Shown in pieces: positions 1-9,175 of a stretch of 64,000 nucleotides of DNA. The stretch is from Bacteroides caecimuris (GTDB lineage: Bacteria > Bacteroidota > Bacteroidia > Bacteroidales > Bacteroidaceae): positions 868,001-932,000 of the forward strand of contig NZ_CP015401.2 in assembly GCF_001688725.2 (NCBI RefSeq), given 5' to 3'. Both the position numbers and the translations under genes were made by a program. The notes beneath the pieces were generated by a model. It ran no database searches, was not told the DNA's origin, and worked only from the letters and a program-made list of their open reading frames with translations. The stretch's first letter is position 1. Each line of letters begins with the position of its first letter.

Positions 1-1
1 T

Positions 2-793
2 CTGTCTCTGGATGAAGCTTTTCTGGATGTCACAGAAAATAAAAAAAATATTTCCCTGGCTGTGGATATAGCAAAGGAAATAAAGCAGAAGATTCGGGAA
101 CAGCTCAACCTTGTTGCATCTGCCGGAGTTTCTTATAATAAGTTTCTGGCTAAAATAGCTTCGGACTATCGTAAACCGGATGGCTTATGTACCATTCATC
201 CGGAACAAGCCCTTGATTTTATAGCCCGTCTTCCTATCGAATCTTTTTGGGGAGTAGGTCCGGTGACTGCAAAGAAGATGCATCTGCTTGGCATTCACAA
301 TGGACTTCAACTACGAAAATGTTCTCTTGAAATGCTGACAGCACATTTCGGAAAAGCCGGCGCACTGTATTATGAGTGTTCACGAGGAATTGACGAACGC
401 CCTGTCGAAGCAATTCGTATCCGTAAATCCATTGGCTGCGAACGTACATTGGAACGTGATATTTCAGCCCGTTCATCGGTCATTATCGAACTATACCATG
501 TAGCAGTAGAGCTGATTGAACGTCTTCAGCGAAAAGACTTCAAAGGCAACACGCTTACTCTGAAAATCAAGTTTCATGATTTTAGCCAGATAACCCGAAG
601 CCTTACTCAATCGCAGGAACTCACCACCTTAGACCGGGTACTTCCACTAGCAAAAGAATTGCTTAAAAGTGTCGAATTTGAGCAACATCCAATCCGGCTC
701 ATCGGTCTTTCCGTCTCTAATCCAAAAGAGGAAGCCGATGAACAACACGGTGTTTGGGAACAGTTGAGTTTTGAATTTAGTGATTGGGATTGA
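2..793 (+). CDS. dinB: DNA polymerase IV (Y family), 5' end outside window
   Basis: Translesion DNA polymerase that extends damaged or mispaired templates. The reading frame is open from base 2 and begins with SLDEAFLDVT, the Y-family palm motif carrying the catalytic Asp-Glu pair, so the true start lies upstream and roughly 100 N-terminal residues are missing. After it come the thumb with a helix-hairpin-helix stretch (IESFWGVGPVTAKKM) and the little-finger domain with SIGCERTLERD. The GTG at 62 is an internal codon, not a start. A stem-loop terminator follows the stop. Confidence 0.93.
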   Translation: MSLDEAFLDVTENKKNISLAVDIAKEIKQKIREQLNLVASAGVSYNKFLAKIASDYRKPDGLCTIHPEQALDFIARLPIESFWGVGPVTAKKMHLLGIHNGLQLRKCSLEMLTAHFGKAGALYYECSRGIDERPVEAIRIRKSIGCERTLERDISARSSVIIELYHVAVELIERLQRKDFKGNTLTLKIKFHDFSQITRSLTQSQELTTLDRVLPLAKELLKSVEFEQHPIRLIGLSVSNPKEEADEQHGVWEQLSFEFSDWD

Positions 794-819
794 AGGCGAA
801 GGGGAAGAAATATAACATT

Positions 820-852
820 AAGAGTACTATTTTTGAAGTATGTACTTTTTTG
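820..852 (+). terminator. Intrinsic terminator after dinB
   Basis: AAGAGTAC (820-827) pairs with GTACTTTT (842-849), with a short loop and a run of six T. It closes the dinB transcript before the next promoter. Confidence 0.6.
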
Positions 853-899
853 TCATCAGGTTCGTATGATTTACTCACCTCATTTTTTATCAGATACGT

Positions 900-907
900 T
901 ATCTTTG
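900..907 (+). promoter_or_regulatory. Bacteroides -7 box TATCTTTG upstream of the heparinase-like gene
   Basis: Matches TAnnTTTG exactly. The expected transcription start near 913 would leave only about 5 nt before the ATG at 918, which favours the ATG at 942 as translation start. The -33 box is T-rich but not a clean TTTG. Confidence 0.6.
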
Positions 908-941
908 CAATACTTAAATGAATGAAAATACCATGAATCGA

Positions 942-2867
942 ATGAAACATTTATTTTGTGTTCTTTTACTAGCAGCTTTGGGAAGTTTTTCTTTCAAGGC
1001 AAACGCTTACACCGAACGCAATATGCTGCAAAAAGCGGCAGACGAAACTACGTTGAAAAACGTGTTGGTAATGAAACAAGCATGGGTGCCTTATCCTGCT
1101 TATACAGATCGTGCCGCCTGGGATTCTTTGATGGGTCCCAATAAGCAACGCCTCATCGAAGCCGGCGAAAAACTCCTCGACTATAAATGGCAACTGATAC
1201 CTGCCACTGCTTATCTGGAATACGAACGTAGCGGTAACCGTAAAATAATGGAAGTTCCTTATGACGCCAACCGCCAGGCACTTAACGCCTTGATGCTCGC
1301 CGAACTGGCCGAAGGGAAAGGGCGTTTTATCGACCAATTACTGAACGGAGCATATATGAGCTGTGAAATGAATTCATGGGTTCTATCCGCACACTTGCCC
1401 CGCCAGAGTAGCAAACGTTCACTTCCCGACTTCCGCGAACAGATTATCGACCTCGGTTCAGGCGGATACGGAGCTTTAATGGCCTGGGTACACTATTTCT
1501 TCCGCAAACCATTCGACAAAATCAATCCTGTGGTATCCTTGCAAATGCGTAAAGCAATCAAAGAACGTATTCTCGATCCGTATATGAACGACGATGAAAT
1601 GTGGTGGATGGCTTTTAACTGGAAACCGGGAGAAATCATCAACAACTGGAATCCCTGGTGTAACTCTAATGCCCTGCAATGTTTCTTACTGATGGAGAAT
1701 AATAAGGATAAGTTGGCGAAAGCTGTTTATCGCTCCATGCAGTCAGTCGATAAGTTTATCAACTTCGTGAAATCCGATGGTGCCTGTGAGGAGGGAACCT
1801 CTTACTGGGGACATGCCGCCGGAAAGCTCTATGACTATTTGCAGATACTCTCTGATGGCACAGGCGGTAAACTGTCTCTGTTCAATGAACCGATGATTCG
1901 CCGGATGGGAGAATATATGTCCCGCTCATACGTAGGCAATGGCTGGGTGGTGAATTTTGCTGATGCATCGGCACAAGGCGGGGGCGATCCTTTGTTAATC
2001 TATCGCTTCGGTAAAGCTGTAAACAGCGATGAAATGATGCATTTTGCCGCATACCTGTTGAAAGGAAGAAAACCGTATGCTACCATGGGCAACGATGCTT
2101 TTCGTTCGCTTCAATCTCTACTTTGCTGTAATGAGCTGGCAAAAGCAACTCCGAAACATGATATGCCGGATGTAACCTGGTATCCCGAGACGGAATTCTG
2201 CTATATGAAGAATAAGAACGGTATGTTCGTTGCCGCTAAAGGCGGATTTAATAACGAAAGCCATAACCACAACGATGTAGGAACTTTCTCTTTATATGTA
2301 AATACAATTCCTGTGATAATTGATGCCGGTGTAGGTACATATACCAAACAGACGTTCGGTAAAGACCGCTATACCATTTGGACGATGCAGAGCAACTATC
2401 ACAACTTGCCGATGATTAACGGAGTACCGCAGAAATTCGGGCAGGAGTATAAAGCTACCAATACCGTTTGCAATGAGAAGAAACGAATGTTCTCTACGGA
2501 TATAGCTACTGCTTATCCGGCAGAAGCGAAAGTGAAAAGCTGGGTTCGCTCTTATGCTCTTGATGATAAAAAACTCATTATTGGTGATATTTATACGTTG
2601 GATGAGGCTATTGCTTCTAATCAAATGAATTTTTTAACTTGGGGCAATGTGACTTTCCCGTCAGCCGGAAAAATCCGTATCGAGGTAAAGGGACAAAAGG
2701 TGGAAATGAACTATCCGTCGCAGTTTAAAGCCGAACTGGAAACAATCAAACTGGATGATCCGCGCCTGTCTAACGTATGGGGCAAAGAGATTTACCGCAT
2801 CACACTAAAGACTGAAGAAAAGAAAGTGACTGGTAAATATGGATTTGTTATTCAACAAGTGAAGTAG
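942..2867 (+). CDS. Secreted heparinase II/III-family protein (putative polysaccharide lyase)
   Basis: Probably cleaves an acidic polysaccharide by beta-elimination in the periplasm; the substrate cannot be read from sequence. From the ATG at 942 the protein opens with a clean signal peptide ending FKANA. An all-alpha region with many Trp residues follows, including DGACEEGTSYW, a motif seen in this superfamily. The C-terminal beta domain has SHNHNDVGTFSLY and VIIDAGVGTYT, the signature of the heparinase II/III C-terminal domain with its His-Asn-Asp cluster. Two upstream in-frame ATGs (918, 933) are possible but sit too close to the promoter. The next gene follows after 59 bp and is probably co-transcribed. 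Confident of superfamily only. Confidence 0.82.
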   Translation: MKHLFCVLLLAALGSFSFKANAYTERNMLQKAADETTLKNVLVMKQAWVPYPAYTDRAAWDSLMGPNKQRLIEAGEKLLDYKWQLIPATAYLEYERSGNRKIMEVPYDANRQALNALMLAELAEGKGRFIDQLLNGAYMSCEMNSWVLSAHLPRQSSKRSLPDFREQIIDLGSGGYGALMAWVHYFFRKPFDKINPVVSLQMRKAIKERILDPYMNDDEMWWMAFNWKPGEIINNWNPWCNSNALQCFLLMENNKDKLAKAVYRSMQSVDKFINFVKSDGACEEGTSYWGHAAGKLYDYLQILSDGTGGKLSLFNEPMIRRMGEYMSRSYVGNGWVVNFADASAQGGGDPLLIYRFGKAVNSDEMMHFAAYLLKGRKPYATMGNDAFRSLQSLLCCNELAKATPKHDMPDVTWYPETEFCYMKNKNGMFVAAKGGFNNESHNHNDVGTFSLYVNTIPVIIDAGVGTYTKQTFGKDRYTIWTMQSNYHNLPMINGVPQKFGQEYKATNTVCNEKKRMFSTDIATAYPAEAKVKSWVRSYALDDKKLIIGDIYTLDEAIASNQMNFLTWGNVTFPSAGKIRIEVKGQKVEMNYPSQFKAELETIKLDDPRLSNVWGKEIYRITLKTEEKKVTGKYGFVIQQVK

Positions 2868-2926
2868 GATGAAATAGATTTTTAAAGCTAGAAAAAATAA
2901 AGTATAAACAATTAAATCACAGTAAG

Positions 2927-3628
2927 ATGAAAAAAGTATTATTTGCCGGCCTTTTGGTTCTAGCAGGAGTAAGCGTAAGTGCGCAGAACCTGATAAAAAA
3001 CGAAAAATTTGCCACTGAAGTAAAGACTAAAGTGACTAATGCCAACAAAGCTACCGCAGGAGAGTGGTTTATCATGAATAATGAAGCCGACGGAGTAACT
3101 ACTATTGCCTGGGAAGAAACAGGAGATGCCAAATATCCGAATGCAATGAAATTGGATAACTCCGGTGCTGAAAAGAATATATCTTGGTATAAAGCTTTCG
3201 TGGGACAACGTATTACCGATGGTTTGGAGAAAGGTATCTATGTTCTTACTTTCTATGCAAAAGCTAAAGAAGCAGGAACTCCGGTCAGTGTATACATCAA
3301 GCAAACCAATGAAGAAAAGAACGATAATGGTAAGTACAATACTACTTTCTTCATGCGTAGAGATTATGACGCGGATGCTCAACCAAATGCTTCGGGCGCA
3401 CAATACAATTTTAAAATTAAAGATGTCGGTAAATGGACTAAAGTAGTGGTTTATTATGATATGGGGCAAGTGGTAAATGCTATTAGCAGCAAGAAAGCAA
3501 ATGCTAACTTGGAAGTGTCTGATACAGAAGATGATGCTGCTATTCTGAAAGATTGTTATGTGGCTATTCTTTCCCAGAATAAAGGCGGCGTTGTAGAAAT
3601 CAGCGACGTGACATTGAAAAAGAAATAA
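2927..3628 (+). CDS. Small secreted protein, DUF4627-like, putative carbohydrate-binding fold
   Basis: 233 residues with a signal peptide (MKKVLFAGLLVLAGVSVSAQ). The mature part resembles beta-sandwich modules: NLIKNEKF at the start of the domain, GIYVLTFYAKA, then KWTKVVVYYDM, and VVEISDVTLKKK at the end. This pattern is typical of CBM-like jelly rolls. I associate it with DUF4627 from memory. It follows the heparinase-like gene, so a role in binding or presenting the same glycan is a reasonable inference. No catalytic motif was seen. Confidence 0.65.
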   Translation: MKKVLFAGLLVLAGVSVSAQNLIKNEKFATEVKTKVTNANKATAGEWFIMNNEADGVTTIAWEETGDAKYPNAMKLDNSGAEKNISWYKAFVGQRITDGLEKGIYVLTFYAKAKEAGTPVSVYIKQTNEEKNDNGKYNTTFFMRRDYDADAQPNASGAQYNFKIKDVGKWTKVVVYYDMGQVVNAISSKKANANLEVSDTEDDAAILKDCYVAILSQNKGGVVEISDVTLKKK

Positions 3629-3661
3629 AGAGCAAAGGATTTAATATAGTAGGTTAACAAA

Positions 3662-3706
3662 AAATAGGGCAGTGAAGTAGTGATACTTCGTTGCCCTATT
3701 TCTTTT
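3662..3706. terminator. Bidirectional intrinsic terminator
   Basis: AAATAGGGCA (3662-3671) is the perfect reverse complement of TGCCCTATTT (3692-3701), and an inner GAAGTA/TACTTC stem extends the hairpin. T-rich sequence follows on the + side and A-rich sequence precedes it, so it can serve both the rightward secreted-protein gene and the leftward peptidase gene that converge here. Confidence 0.85.
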
Positions 3707-3787
3707 GTTATATGAATATAATGGAGAGTTCCAAATAAATAAATGTATGAAACAGTCAATCTCCCTTCGAAACTGATTTCATGCGAT

Positions 3788-4966
3788 TTATTGAATACCG
3801 AGTTTCTTCTTCAGTTCCTTCGGCAGAGAATCTTTGTGTACCATCACGCAGATTGTTTTAGCGCGTACATAGCTTTCAGACATATTCAGATAACCTCCGG
3901 ATTTGTTGCTTTCCGCTCCCCAGGAATTCTTGGTGATATAATATTTAGTACCATTCTGATCTTTCACAATACCGGTGATGTGCATCAGGTGGTCGTCAGT
4001 TGTCACAAACTTCTCGTAACCATCCTGACGGATTTCCGGTGTTACGTTGATTTCCGGATAAGGATGCTCAAACTTGAACACTTCGTCCATACGTTCGTAT
4101 TTAGGCATTTTCTCAAAACGCGCCCGGTCGGTAGTCGAGTAATCTTTCACATCCTCCACTTGCGGATTGATGGCGATTCCGTTCTTGAAAGAGAAACCCT
4201 GTTCGCTTACGTCACCGTCCCAACATACAGTATATCCTTTGTTCAGTGCATAGTCGATAGCTCCGATCAGTTCGTCCAACGGAAGATTATACATCGGCTG
4301 GTTTTCCCAATTGTCGGGAACTTCAGGTGAGAATGTCTCATAATAAGGCTTGTGAGTGAAACTAGTCAACTCAACGTAATCATCCATATTCAATCCCAGA
4401 CTTTCTGTGAAAGATTGAGGAGTATATTCTTTTCCTTTATAAGTGAATTTTTCGGGAAGTTTGCCCAGATAAATATCGAACAGATTATTAATAAGCGCAT
4501 CAAATTGCGGAGTACGCTTTTTAGATTCAATATTTGCGTCTACCAATGCTTTGAGGTAGCGTGACAATGCACCGTGATTGTGGTCTTTGTTATCACCCGG
4601 CAATCCGGTGTACACTTCTTCCGGAACGATTCCCGCTTTCTTATAAGCGTTTTTGAAAGTGTGTGCCAAACTTCCTTCACCGATACTTCCTTTACCACGA
4701 CGGAGATAATTGTCCTCCATCTGATTCATGTACTTTTGGCGAACGATAAACATTTCCGAGAGATCATATTCTCCTTTTCCCATCCGGAGCAGTTCCGACT
4801 CCATGAAAGAAGCAGTAGCAAAGCACCAGCAGGTTCCTGTAGAACCCTGATCTTTGACAGGCGTTGCTTGGTGAGATACAACGGTTGTGAACTCATAACC
4901 GGGTGTTTGTGCAAAAGAGGTTACGACCAATAAGAGGAGCGCAACCGACATAAATAGCTTTTTCAT
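3788..4966 (-). CDS. Secreted C1B-family (bleomycin hydrolase-like) cysteine peptidase
   Basis: Papain-fold cysteine peptidase of the aminopeptidase C/bleomycin hydrolase group, exported: signal peptide MKKLFMSVALLLLVVTSFAQ. The catalytic set is visible: oxyanion Gln40 and nucleophile Cys46 in KDQGSTGTCWCFA, His in HLMHITGIV, Asn in ITKNSWGAES. It is 392 aa, somewhat shorter than cytosolic PepC, and the signal peptide sets it apart from that enzyme. The C-terminus (KLGIQ) is extended as in C1B enzymes, where the tail can limit the enzyme to exopeptidase action. A TACATTTG promoter box lies just upstream. Confidence 0.88.
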   Translation of the reverse strand: MKKLFMSVALLLLVVTSFAQTPGYEFTTVVSHQATPVKDQGSTGTCWCFATASFMESELLRMGKGEYDLSEMFIVRQKYMNQMEDNYLRRGKGSIGEGSLAHTFKNAYKKAGIVPEEVYTGLPGDNKDHNHGALSRYLKALVDANIESKKRTPQFDALINNLFDIYLGKLPEKFTYKGKEYTPQSFTESLGLNMDDYVELTSFTHKPYYETFSPEVPDNWENQPMYNLPLDELIGAIDYALNKGYTVCWDGDVSEQGFSFKNGIAINPQVEDVKDYSTTDRARFEKMPKYERMDEVFKFEHPYPEINVTPEIRQDGYEKFVTTDDHLMHITGIVKDQNGTKYYITKNSWGAESNKSGGYLNMSESYVRAKTICVMVHKDSLPKELKKKLGIQ

Positions 4967-4991
4967 AATGTGTTTTATAATCTTTCTTCTG

Positions 4992-4999
4992 CAAATGTA
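4992..4999 (-). promoter_or_regulatory. -7 box TACATTTG for the C1B peptidase gene
   Basis: Exact TAnnTTTG on the minus strand, 26 bp before the ATG. A TTTC about 20 bp further upstream could be a weak -33 box. Confidence 0.55.
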
Positions 5000-5059
5000 T
5001 AAAAAAAGCGAAGATACTCGAAAGTTCCTCGCTCTATTTATTATAATTAGTGTGTTTAT

Positions 5060-5197
5060 TTACATGGTAACCTGCTGTGATAGCAGTTTTTGAAGTTTAC
5101 CGTTTAATGTTTGGCACATTGCACCATTTCCCATTGCTTGATAGCGTTTAATACGGTACTGTAACATCATAATTTTTTCATTTGCATTCTTTTTCAT
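5060..5197 (-). CDS. Small basic protein of unknown function, 45 aa
   Basis: A short frame from ATG at 5197 to TAA at 5060. It encodes a Lys/Arg/Gln-rich, Met-rich peptide that begins MKKNANEKIMM and ends SQQVTM. It is supported by an AGAGGAAA Shine-Dalgarno-like sequence about 6 nt before the ATG, unusually good for this genome, and by a TATCTTTG promoter box at 5272-5279. No family recognised. It is read leftward towards the peptidase gene but lies upstream of that gene's own promoter. Confidence 0.5.
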   Translation of the reverse strand: MKKNANEKIMMLQYRIKRYQAMGNGAMCQTLNGKLQKLLSQQVTM

Positions 5198-5271
5198 AAT
5201 TTGTTTCCTCTTTTTTTGCCCTCCACGTTTTGAAGAGCGGTTTTACATTTTTGTTTTCTCTAATAACACTG

Positions 5272-5279
5272 CAAAGATA
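5272..5279 (-). promoter_or_regulatory. -7 box TATCTTTG for the 45-aa gene
   Basis: Exact TAnnTTTG on the minus strand followed by C, predicting a leader of about 65 nt. The rest of the roughly 330 bp between the 45-aa gene and the next rightward gene shows nothing else except the opposing promoter at 5474. Confidence 0.5.
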
Positions 5280-5473
5280 CAAATTGTTTTCGAATTATAT
5301 GCTGTAAAACATAGAAATCTTCTTTTTCTTTTGAGTTTTCTTTTTATGAGAGTTCGAACACGGTCTATATTACGAACCTGTTACAAAATTTCCGGAGTTT
5401 TCCGTCAATGACAATATTATTCTTATCTATCACATTTTTATGTATTTATTTAGGTATTCAGAAAATATTCTTC

Positions 5474-5481
5474 TATTTTTG
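5474..5481 (+). promoter_or_regulatory. -7 box TATTTTTG for the transglutaminase-like lipoprotein gene
   Basis: Exact TAnnTTTG. It lies inside the frame that opens at 5440, so translation must begin downstream, at the ATG at 5524. Confidence 0.55.
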
Positions 5482-5523
5482 TCTGTCAGCAACCTTATTA
5501 ATAAGAATAAATCAGACATTTAT

Positions 5524-8250
5524 ATGAAAACATTTACCCATCTTTTGTGCGTCCTGATTTTGTCGATTGTGTTGTTTGCTTGTAACAATGCTCACTTCCT
5601 CAAAGAAGAATCCTACCGGAATCAAGTAGCTCAAGACTTTGAGCAGAAAAAACAGGCACTTCCTCATGGAGATTTATTTGCGATCTTTGCCGATTCTATT
5701 TTGTCAGTCTACGAGCGCGAAGCATTGATGTTTCTCTACGCTTATATGCCGATAGGCGATGTGACGGACTATCCGGGAGATTATTACTTGGAGAATGTCC
5801 GGCTGTCGAAGCAGACCCGTGACGAGATGCCTTGGGGCACAGAGATTCCCGATGAAGTGTTCCGTCATTTTGTTCTGCCAATTCGGGTGAATAATGAGAA
5901 TTTGGATGATTCCCGTCGTGTGTTTTATGATGAACTAAAAGACAGGGTGAAGGGACTGCCGATGAAAGACGCGATATTAGAGGTGAACCATTGGTGTCAT
6001 GAGAAAGTAGTCTATCGTCCGAGTGACGCGCGTACCAGCTCACCATTGGCATCTGTCAAAACAGCGTATGGGCGTTGTGGTGAAGAGTCTACCTTTACGG
6101 TGGCTGCGCTCCGGGCGGTCGGTATTCCGGCACGGCAAGTGTATACGCCCCGTTGGGCACATACGGATGATAATCATGCCTGGGTGGAAGCATGGGCGGA
6201 TGGACATTGGTACTTCTTCGGCGCTTGTGAACCGGAACCGGTTTTGAACCTAGGATGGTTTAATTCCCCTGCTAGTCGGGGAATGTTGATGCATACCAAG
6301 GTTTTCGGACGATACAATGGTCCGGAAGAGATTATGCTTGAAACACCCAATTACACAGAAATCAATGTGATTGATAATTATGCCCTTACTGCCAAAGCTA
6401 TCGTAACGGTGACGGATGCCGACGGTCAACCGGTAGCAGATGCCAAAGTCGAATTTAAGATATATAATTATGCGGAATTTTATACAGTAGCCACAAAATA
6501 TACAGATGCAGAGGGGAAAGCCAGCCTGACTGCCGGTAAAGGAGATATGTTGGTTTGGGCATCTCGTGACGGACAATTTGGTTATGCCAAAATCTCATTT
6601 GGAAAAGATGATGTATTGCAACTCTCTTTAAATAGGAAAGAAGGTGAAGCCTATTCCTTGCCAATGGATCTTGTACCTCCGGTGGAAGGAGCGAATATTC
6701 CCGAAGTCACTCCCGAACAACGGGCGGAAAATGATCGGCGCATGGCGCAGGAAGATTCAATCCGCAATGCGTATGTAGCAACAATGATGACGGAAAAACA
6801 GGCCAAAGAGTGGATAGATAAACTATATGGAAATACCTTACAACCGGAAAAGAAAGAAAAACTGGTAAACTTCCTGGTTGCTTCGCGAGGAAACCACCAA
6901 ACCTTGAAAGACTTCCTTTCAGCCATCCGAAAAGAGAAAGACGCTGTTTCATGGGAGGAAATACGGGCTATATGGATATTAGAGAGTCTTTCGGCTAAAG
7001 ATCTCCGTGATGTAACTCTGGATGTATTGAATGATCATCTGCTGACTAATATCTCGGATTGGGAGAAGATAGAGACTGATTTATTTAAAAGAATGTACCT
7101 TAACCCTCCTCGTATAGCCAATGAAATGTTGACTCCTTATAAAAAGGTACTTCGTGAAGCCATTGAAAAAACAGTGTACCAGTCTGTGCCCGATAGCATG
7201 AAACGTGATCCCAGAGTATTAATAGAATGGTGCAGAAAAGAGATTAAAATCAATAATGAACTGAATTCCCAACAGATTCCTATCTCTCCGATGGGAGTAT
7301 GGAAAGCACGGGTGGCTGATGAAAAGTCGCGTGATATATTCTTTGTGGCAGCTTACCGGAGCATGGGATGGGCGTCCGCTGCCTGGATTGATGAAGTGAC
7401 CGGAAAGGTGCAGATTCTAAATGAAGAATTAGCAAAGGAAGATGTCAACTTCGATACGGCAGAAGCAGCACAGTCCCGAAAGGGAATGTTGCAAGCTACT
7501 TACACACCTATCCGCTCTGTGGAAGATCCTAAATATTATTCGCATTTCACTCTTTCCAAGTTTAAAAACGGCACATTCCAGTTGCTTAATTATGACGAAG
7601 GAGAGACGGATATGGGGGATGGAACTACCTGGCGTAATTTATTAAAATATGGGAGAGAGCTTGATGAAGGCTATTATATGATGGTGACCGGAACTCGGTT
7701 GGCAAGTGGCGCGGTGCTTTCCAACAGTACATTTTTTACTATAGAATCCGGTAAGATAACCACCGTTGACCTTGTGATGCGTGAAAGCAAAGATCAGGTG
7801 CAAGTGATCGGCAATTTTAATTCGGAAGCGACCTATCGTCCGGTTGACAGCACTGAACAGCGGAGTATCCTGCAAACCTGCGGACGTGGCTATTTTGTAG
7901 TAGCTGTTCTTGGGGTAGGGCAGGAACCTACCAACCATGCACTAAGAGATATAGCCGCTTTGGGCAATGACTTCGAACAATGGGGGCGTAAGATGGTCTT
8001 TCTTTTCCCTTCGGAAGAACAATACAAAAAATTTAATGCCGACGAATTCAGAGGACTACCGTCTACCATCACTTACGGTATTGATGTAGATGACAGCATC
8101 CGCAAAGAGATTGTGCAGGCTATGAATTTAAACAATTCTATTCTGCCGGTGTTTATCATTGCAGATACATTTAATAGGGTAGTCTTTGTTTCTCAAGGAT
8201 ATACAATCGGTTTGGGTGAGCAATTGATGAAAGTTGTACATGGGTTATAG
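5524..8250 (+). CDS. Transglutaminase-like lipoprotein with Ig-like and thioredoxin-like modules
   Basis: 908-aa predicted lipoprotein: MKTFTHLLCVLILSIVLFAC with lipobox LFAC. Residues about 140-240 form a transglutaminase-like core with Cys185 (YGRCGEES) and His218 (DNHAWVEAW); the third acidic residue is not obvious. A CarboxypepD-like beta domain follows (AIVTVTDADGQPVADAKVEF). Near the C-terminus VVAVLGVGQEPTNHALRD and ILPVFIIADTFNRVVFV look like a thioredoxin fold without a CxxC pair. Such Bacteroides proteins may act on peptides or protein crosslinks at the cell surface, which is inferred. The start was chosen because the -7 box lies downstream of the alternative start at 5440. Confidence 0.8.
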   Translation: MKTFTHLLCVLILSIVLFACNNAHFLKEESYRNQVAQDFEQKKQALPHGDLFAIFADSILSVYEREALMFLYAYMPIGDVTDYPGDYYLENVRLSKQTRDEMPWGTEIPDEVFRHFVLPIRVNNENLDDSRRVFYDELKDRVKGLPMKDAILEVNHWCHEKVVYRPSDARTSSPLASVKTAYGRCGEESTFTVAALRAVGIPARQVYTPRWAHTDDNHAWVEAWADGHWYFFGACEPEPVLNLGWFNSPASRGMLMHTKVFGRYNGPEEIMLETPNYTEINVIDNYALTAKAIVTVTDADGQPVADAKVEFKIYNYAEFYTVATKYTDAEGKASLTAGKGDMLVWASRDGQFGYAKISFGKDDVLQLSLNRKEGEAYSLPMDLVPPVEGANIPEVTPEQRAENDRRMAQEDSIRNAYVATMMTEKQAKEWIDKLYGNTLQPEKKEKLVNFLVASRGNHQTLKDFLSAIRKEKDAVSWEEIRAIWILESLSAKDLRDVTLDVLNDHLLTNISDWEKIETDLFKRMYLNPPRIANEMLTPYKKVLREAIEKTVYQSVPDSMKRDPRVLIEWCRKEIKINNELNSQQIPISPMGVWKARVADEKSRDIFFVAAYRSMGWASAAWIDEVTGKVQILNEELAKEDVNFDTAEAAQSRKGMLQATYTPIRSVEDPKYYSHFTLSKFKNGTFQLLNYDEGETDMGDGTTWRNLLKYGRELDEGYYMMVTGTRLASGAVLSNSTFFTIESGKITTVDLVMRESKDQVQVIGNFNSEATYRPVDSTEQRSILQTCGRGYFVVAVLGVGQEPTNHALRDIAALGNDFEQWGRKMVFLFPSEEQYKKFNADEFRGLPSTITYGIDVDDSIRKEIVQAMNLNNSILPVFIIADTFNRVVFVSQGYTIGLGEQLMKVVHGL

Positions 8251-8352
8251 ACAAGAGCAGGTATACAATAATCGTTAATTCTTATTCTTAATGCGTTTTT
8301 TTGGAAAAGAATGATTATCATTTCTTATTAAATAGTGGAGATAAGCAGTTAC

Positions 8353-9108
8353 CTATATTCTTTTGTGTAGACTTTCAATCGTCTCTTTTACTCTTCGTAC
8401 GGAAGTTACATTCCGTGCGTACTCATTGATGTGTACTGTTCCTCCCATGGAGACAGCTTCGTTTCTGAATTTCATCTCACTTTGAATGTTTTCACGTGCC
8501 GAGAAATGAAACTCATAGATTCCGGTTTCTGCGGCAATGCGTGCAATATTATTTTCATTTACTCCGCATCCGGCGAGTAATATTATTCTTCCGGTGGCTT
8601 GTTTCTGTAACTCTTCTAAAAGAGGGATTCCCAGTTCTGCTGTAGGTTGCTGGCCGGAAGTCAGAATACGGTTGCACCCCAGTTTGATGATTTGTTCTAA
8701 TGCTTTCTGTGGGTTACGGCATACATCAAATGCCCGGTGAAAAGTCACAGATAGCCCTTGAGCTGCTTCCATTAATTTTTGCATTGCTGGCAAGTCTACT
8801 TCACCCTCTGCTGTCAGACAACCGAATACTACTCCGTCTGCCCCTAATTTTCGTGCAATTTCAATATCTTTCAGCATTGTCCGGATTTCGATATCCGAAT
8901 AAAGGAAATCTCCTCCACGAGGACGGATAATAACATGCAGGCGAGTGTGAGTCAATACTTCTCTTGCGATGGCAATCTCACCATAGGAGGGCGTTGTTCC
9001 ACCTTCCGGTATGCCGGCGCATAACTCCACACGGTCTGCGCCACCTTCTTGTGCAGCCAGGCAACTTTCCACTGAATTGGTACAAATCTCAAATTGATAC
9101 TTTCCCAT
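8353..9108 (-). CDS. cutC: CutC family protein (copper homeostasis)
   Basis: 251-aa TIM-barrel protein of the CutC family. Typical stretches are FEICTNSVESCLAAQEGGADRVELC at the N-terminus, then LHVIIRPRGGDFLYS, VTFHRAFDVC and ILTSGQQPTA. Linked to copper tolerance in E. coli, but its molecular role is disputed. The gene lies 67 bp downstream of rny, and a hairpin terminator sits in the gap, so expression is likely from read-through or an own promoter. Confidence 0.93.
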   Translation of the reverse strand: MGKYQFEICTNSVESCLAAQEGGADRVELCAGIPEGGTTPSYGEIAIAREVLTHTRLHVIIRPRGGDFLYSDIEIRTMLKDIEIARKLGADGVVFGCLTAEGEVDLPAMQKLMEAAQGLSVTFHRAFDVCRNPQKALEQIIKLGCNRILTSGQQPTAELGIPLLEELQKQATGRIILLAGCGVNENNIARIAAETGIYEFHFSARENIQSEMKFRNEAVSMGGTVHINEYARNVTSVRRVKETIESLHKRI

Positions 9109-9124
9109 AGTCGTGATATTAAAA

Positions 9125-9146
9125 AAGGGCGAATTTCTTCGCCCTT
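9125..9146 (-). terminator. Intrinsic terminator between rny and cutC
   Basis: AAGGGCGAA / TTCGCCCTT with a TTTC loop. On the minus strand the stem is followed by T6, the proper orientation to end rny transcripts 17 bp before the cutC start. Confidence 0.8.
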
Positions 9147-9175
9147 ATATGAATCTTCTTTTTTGAATCATTACG

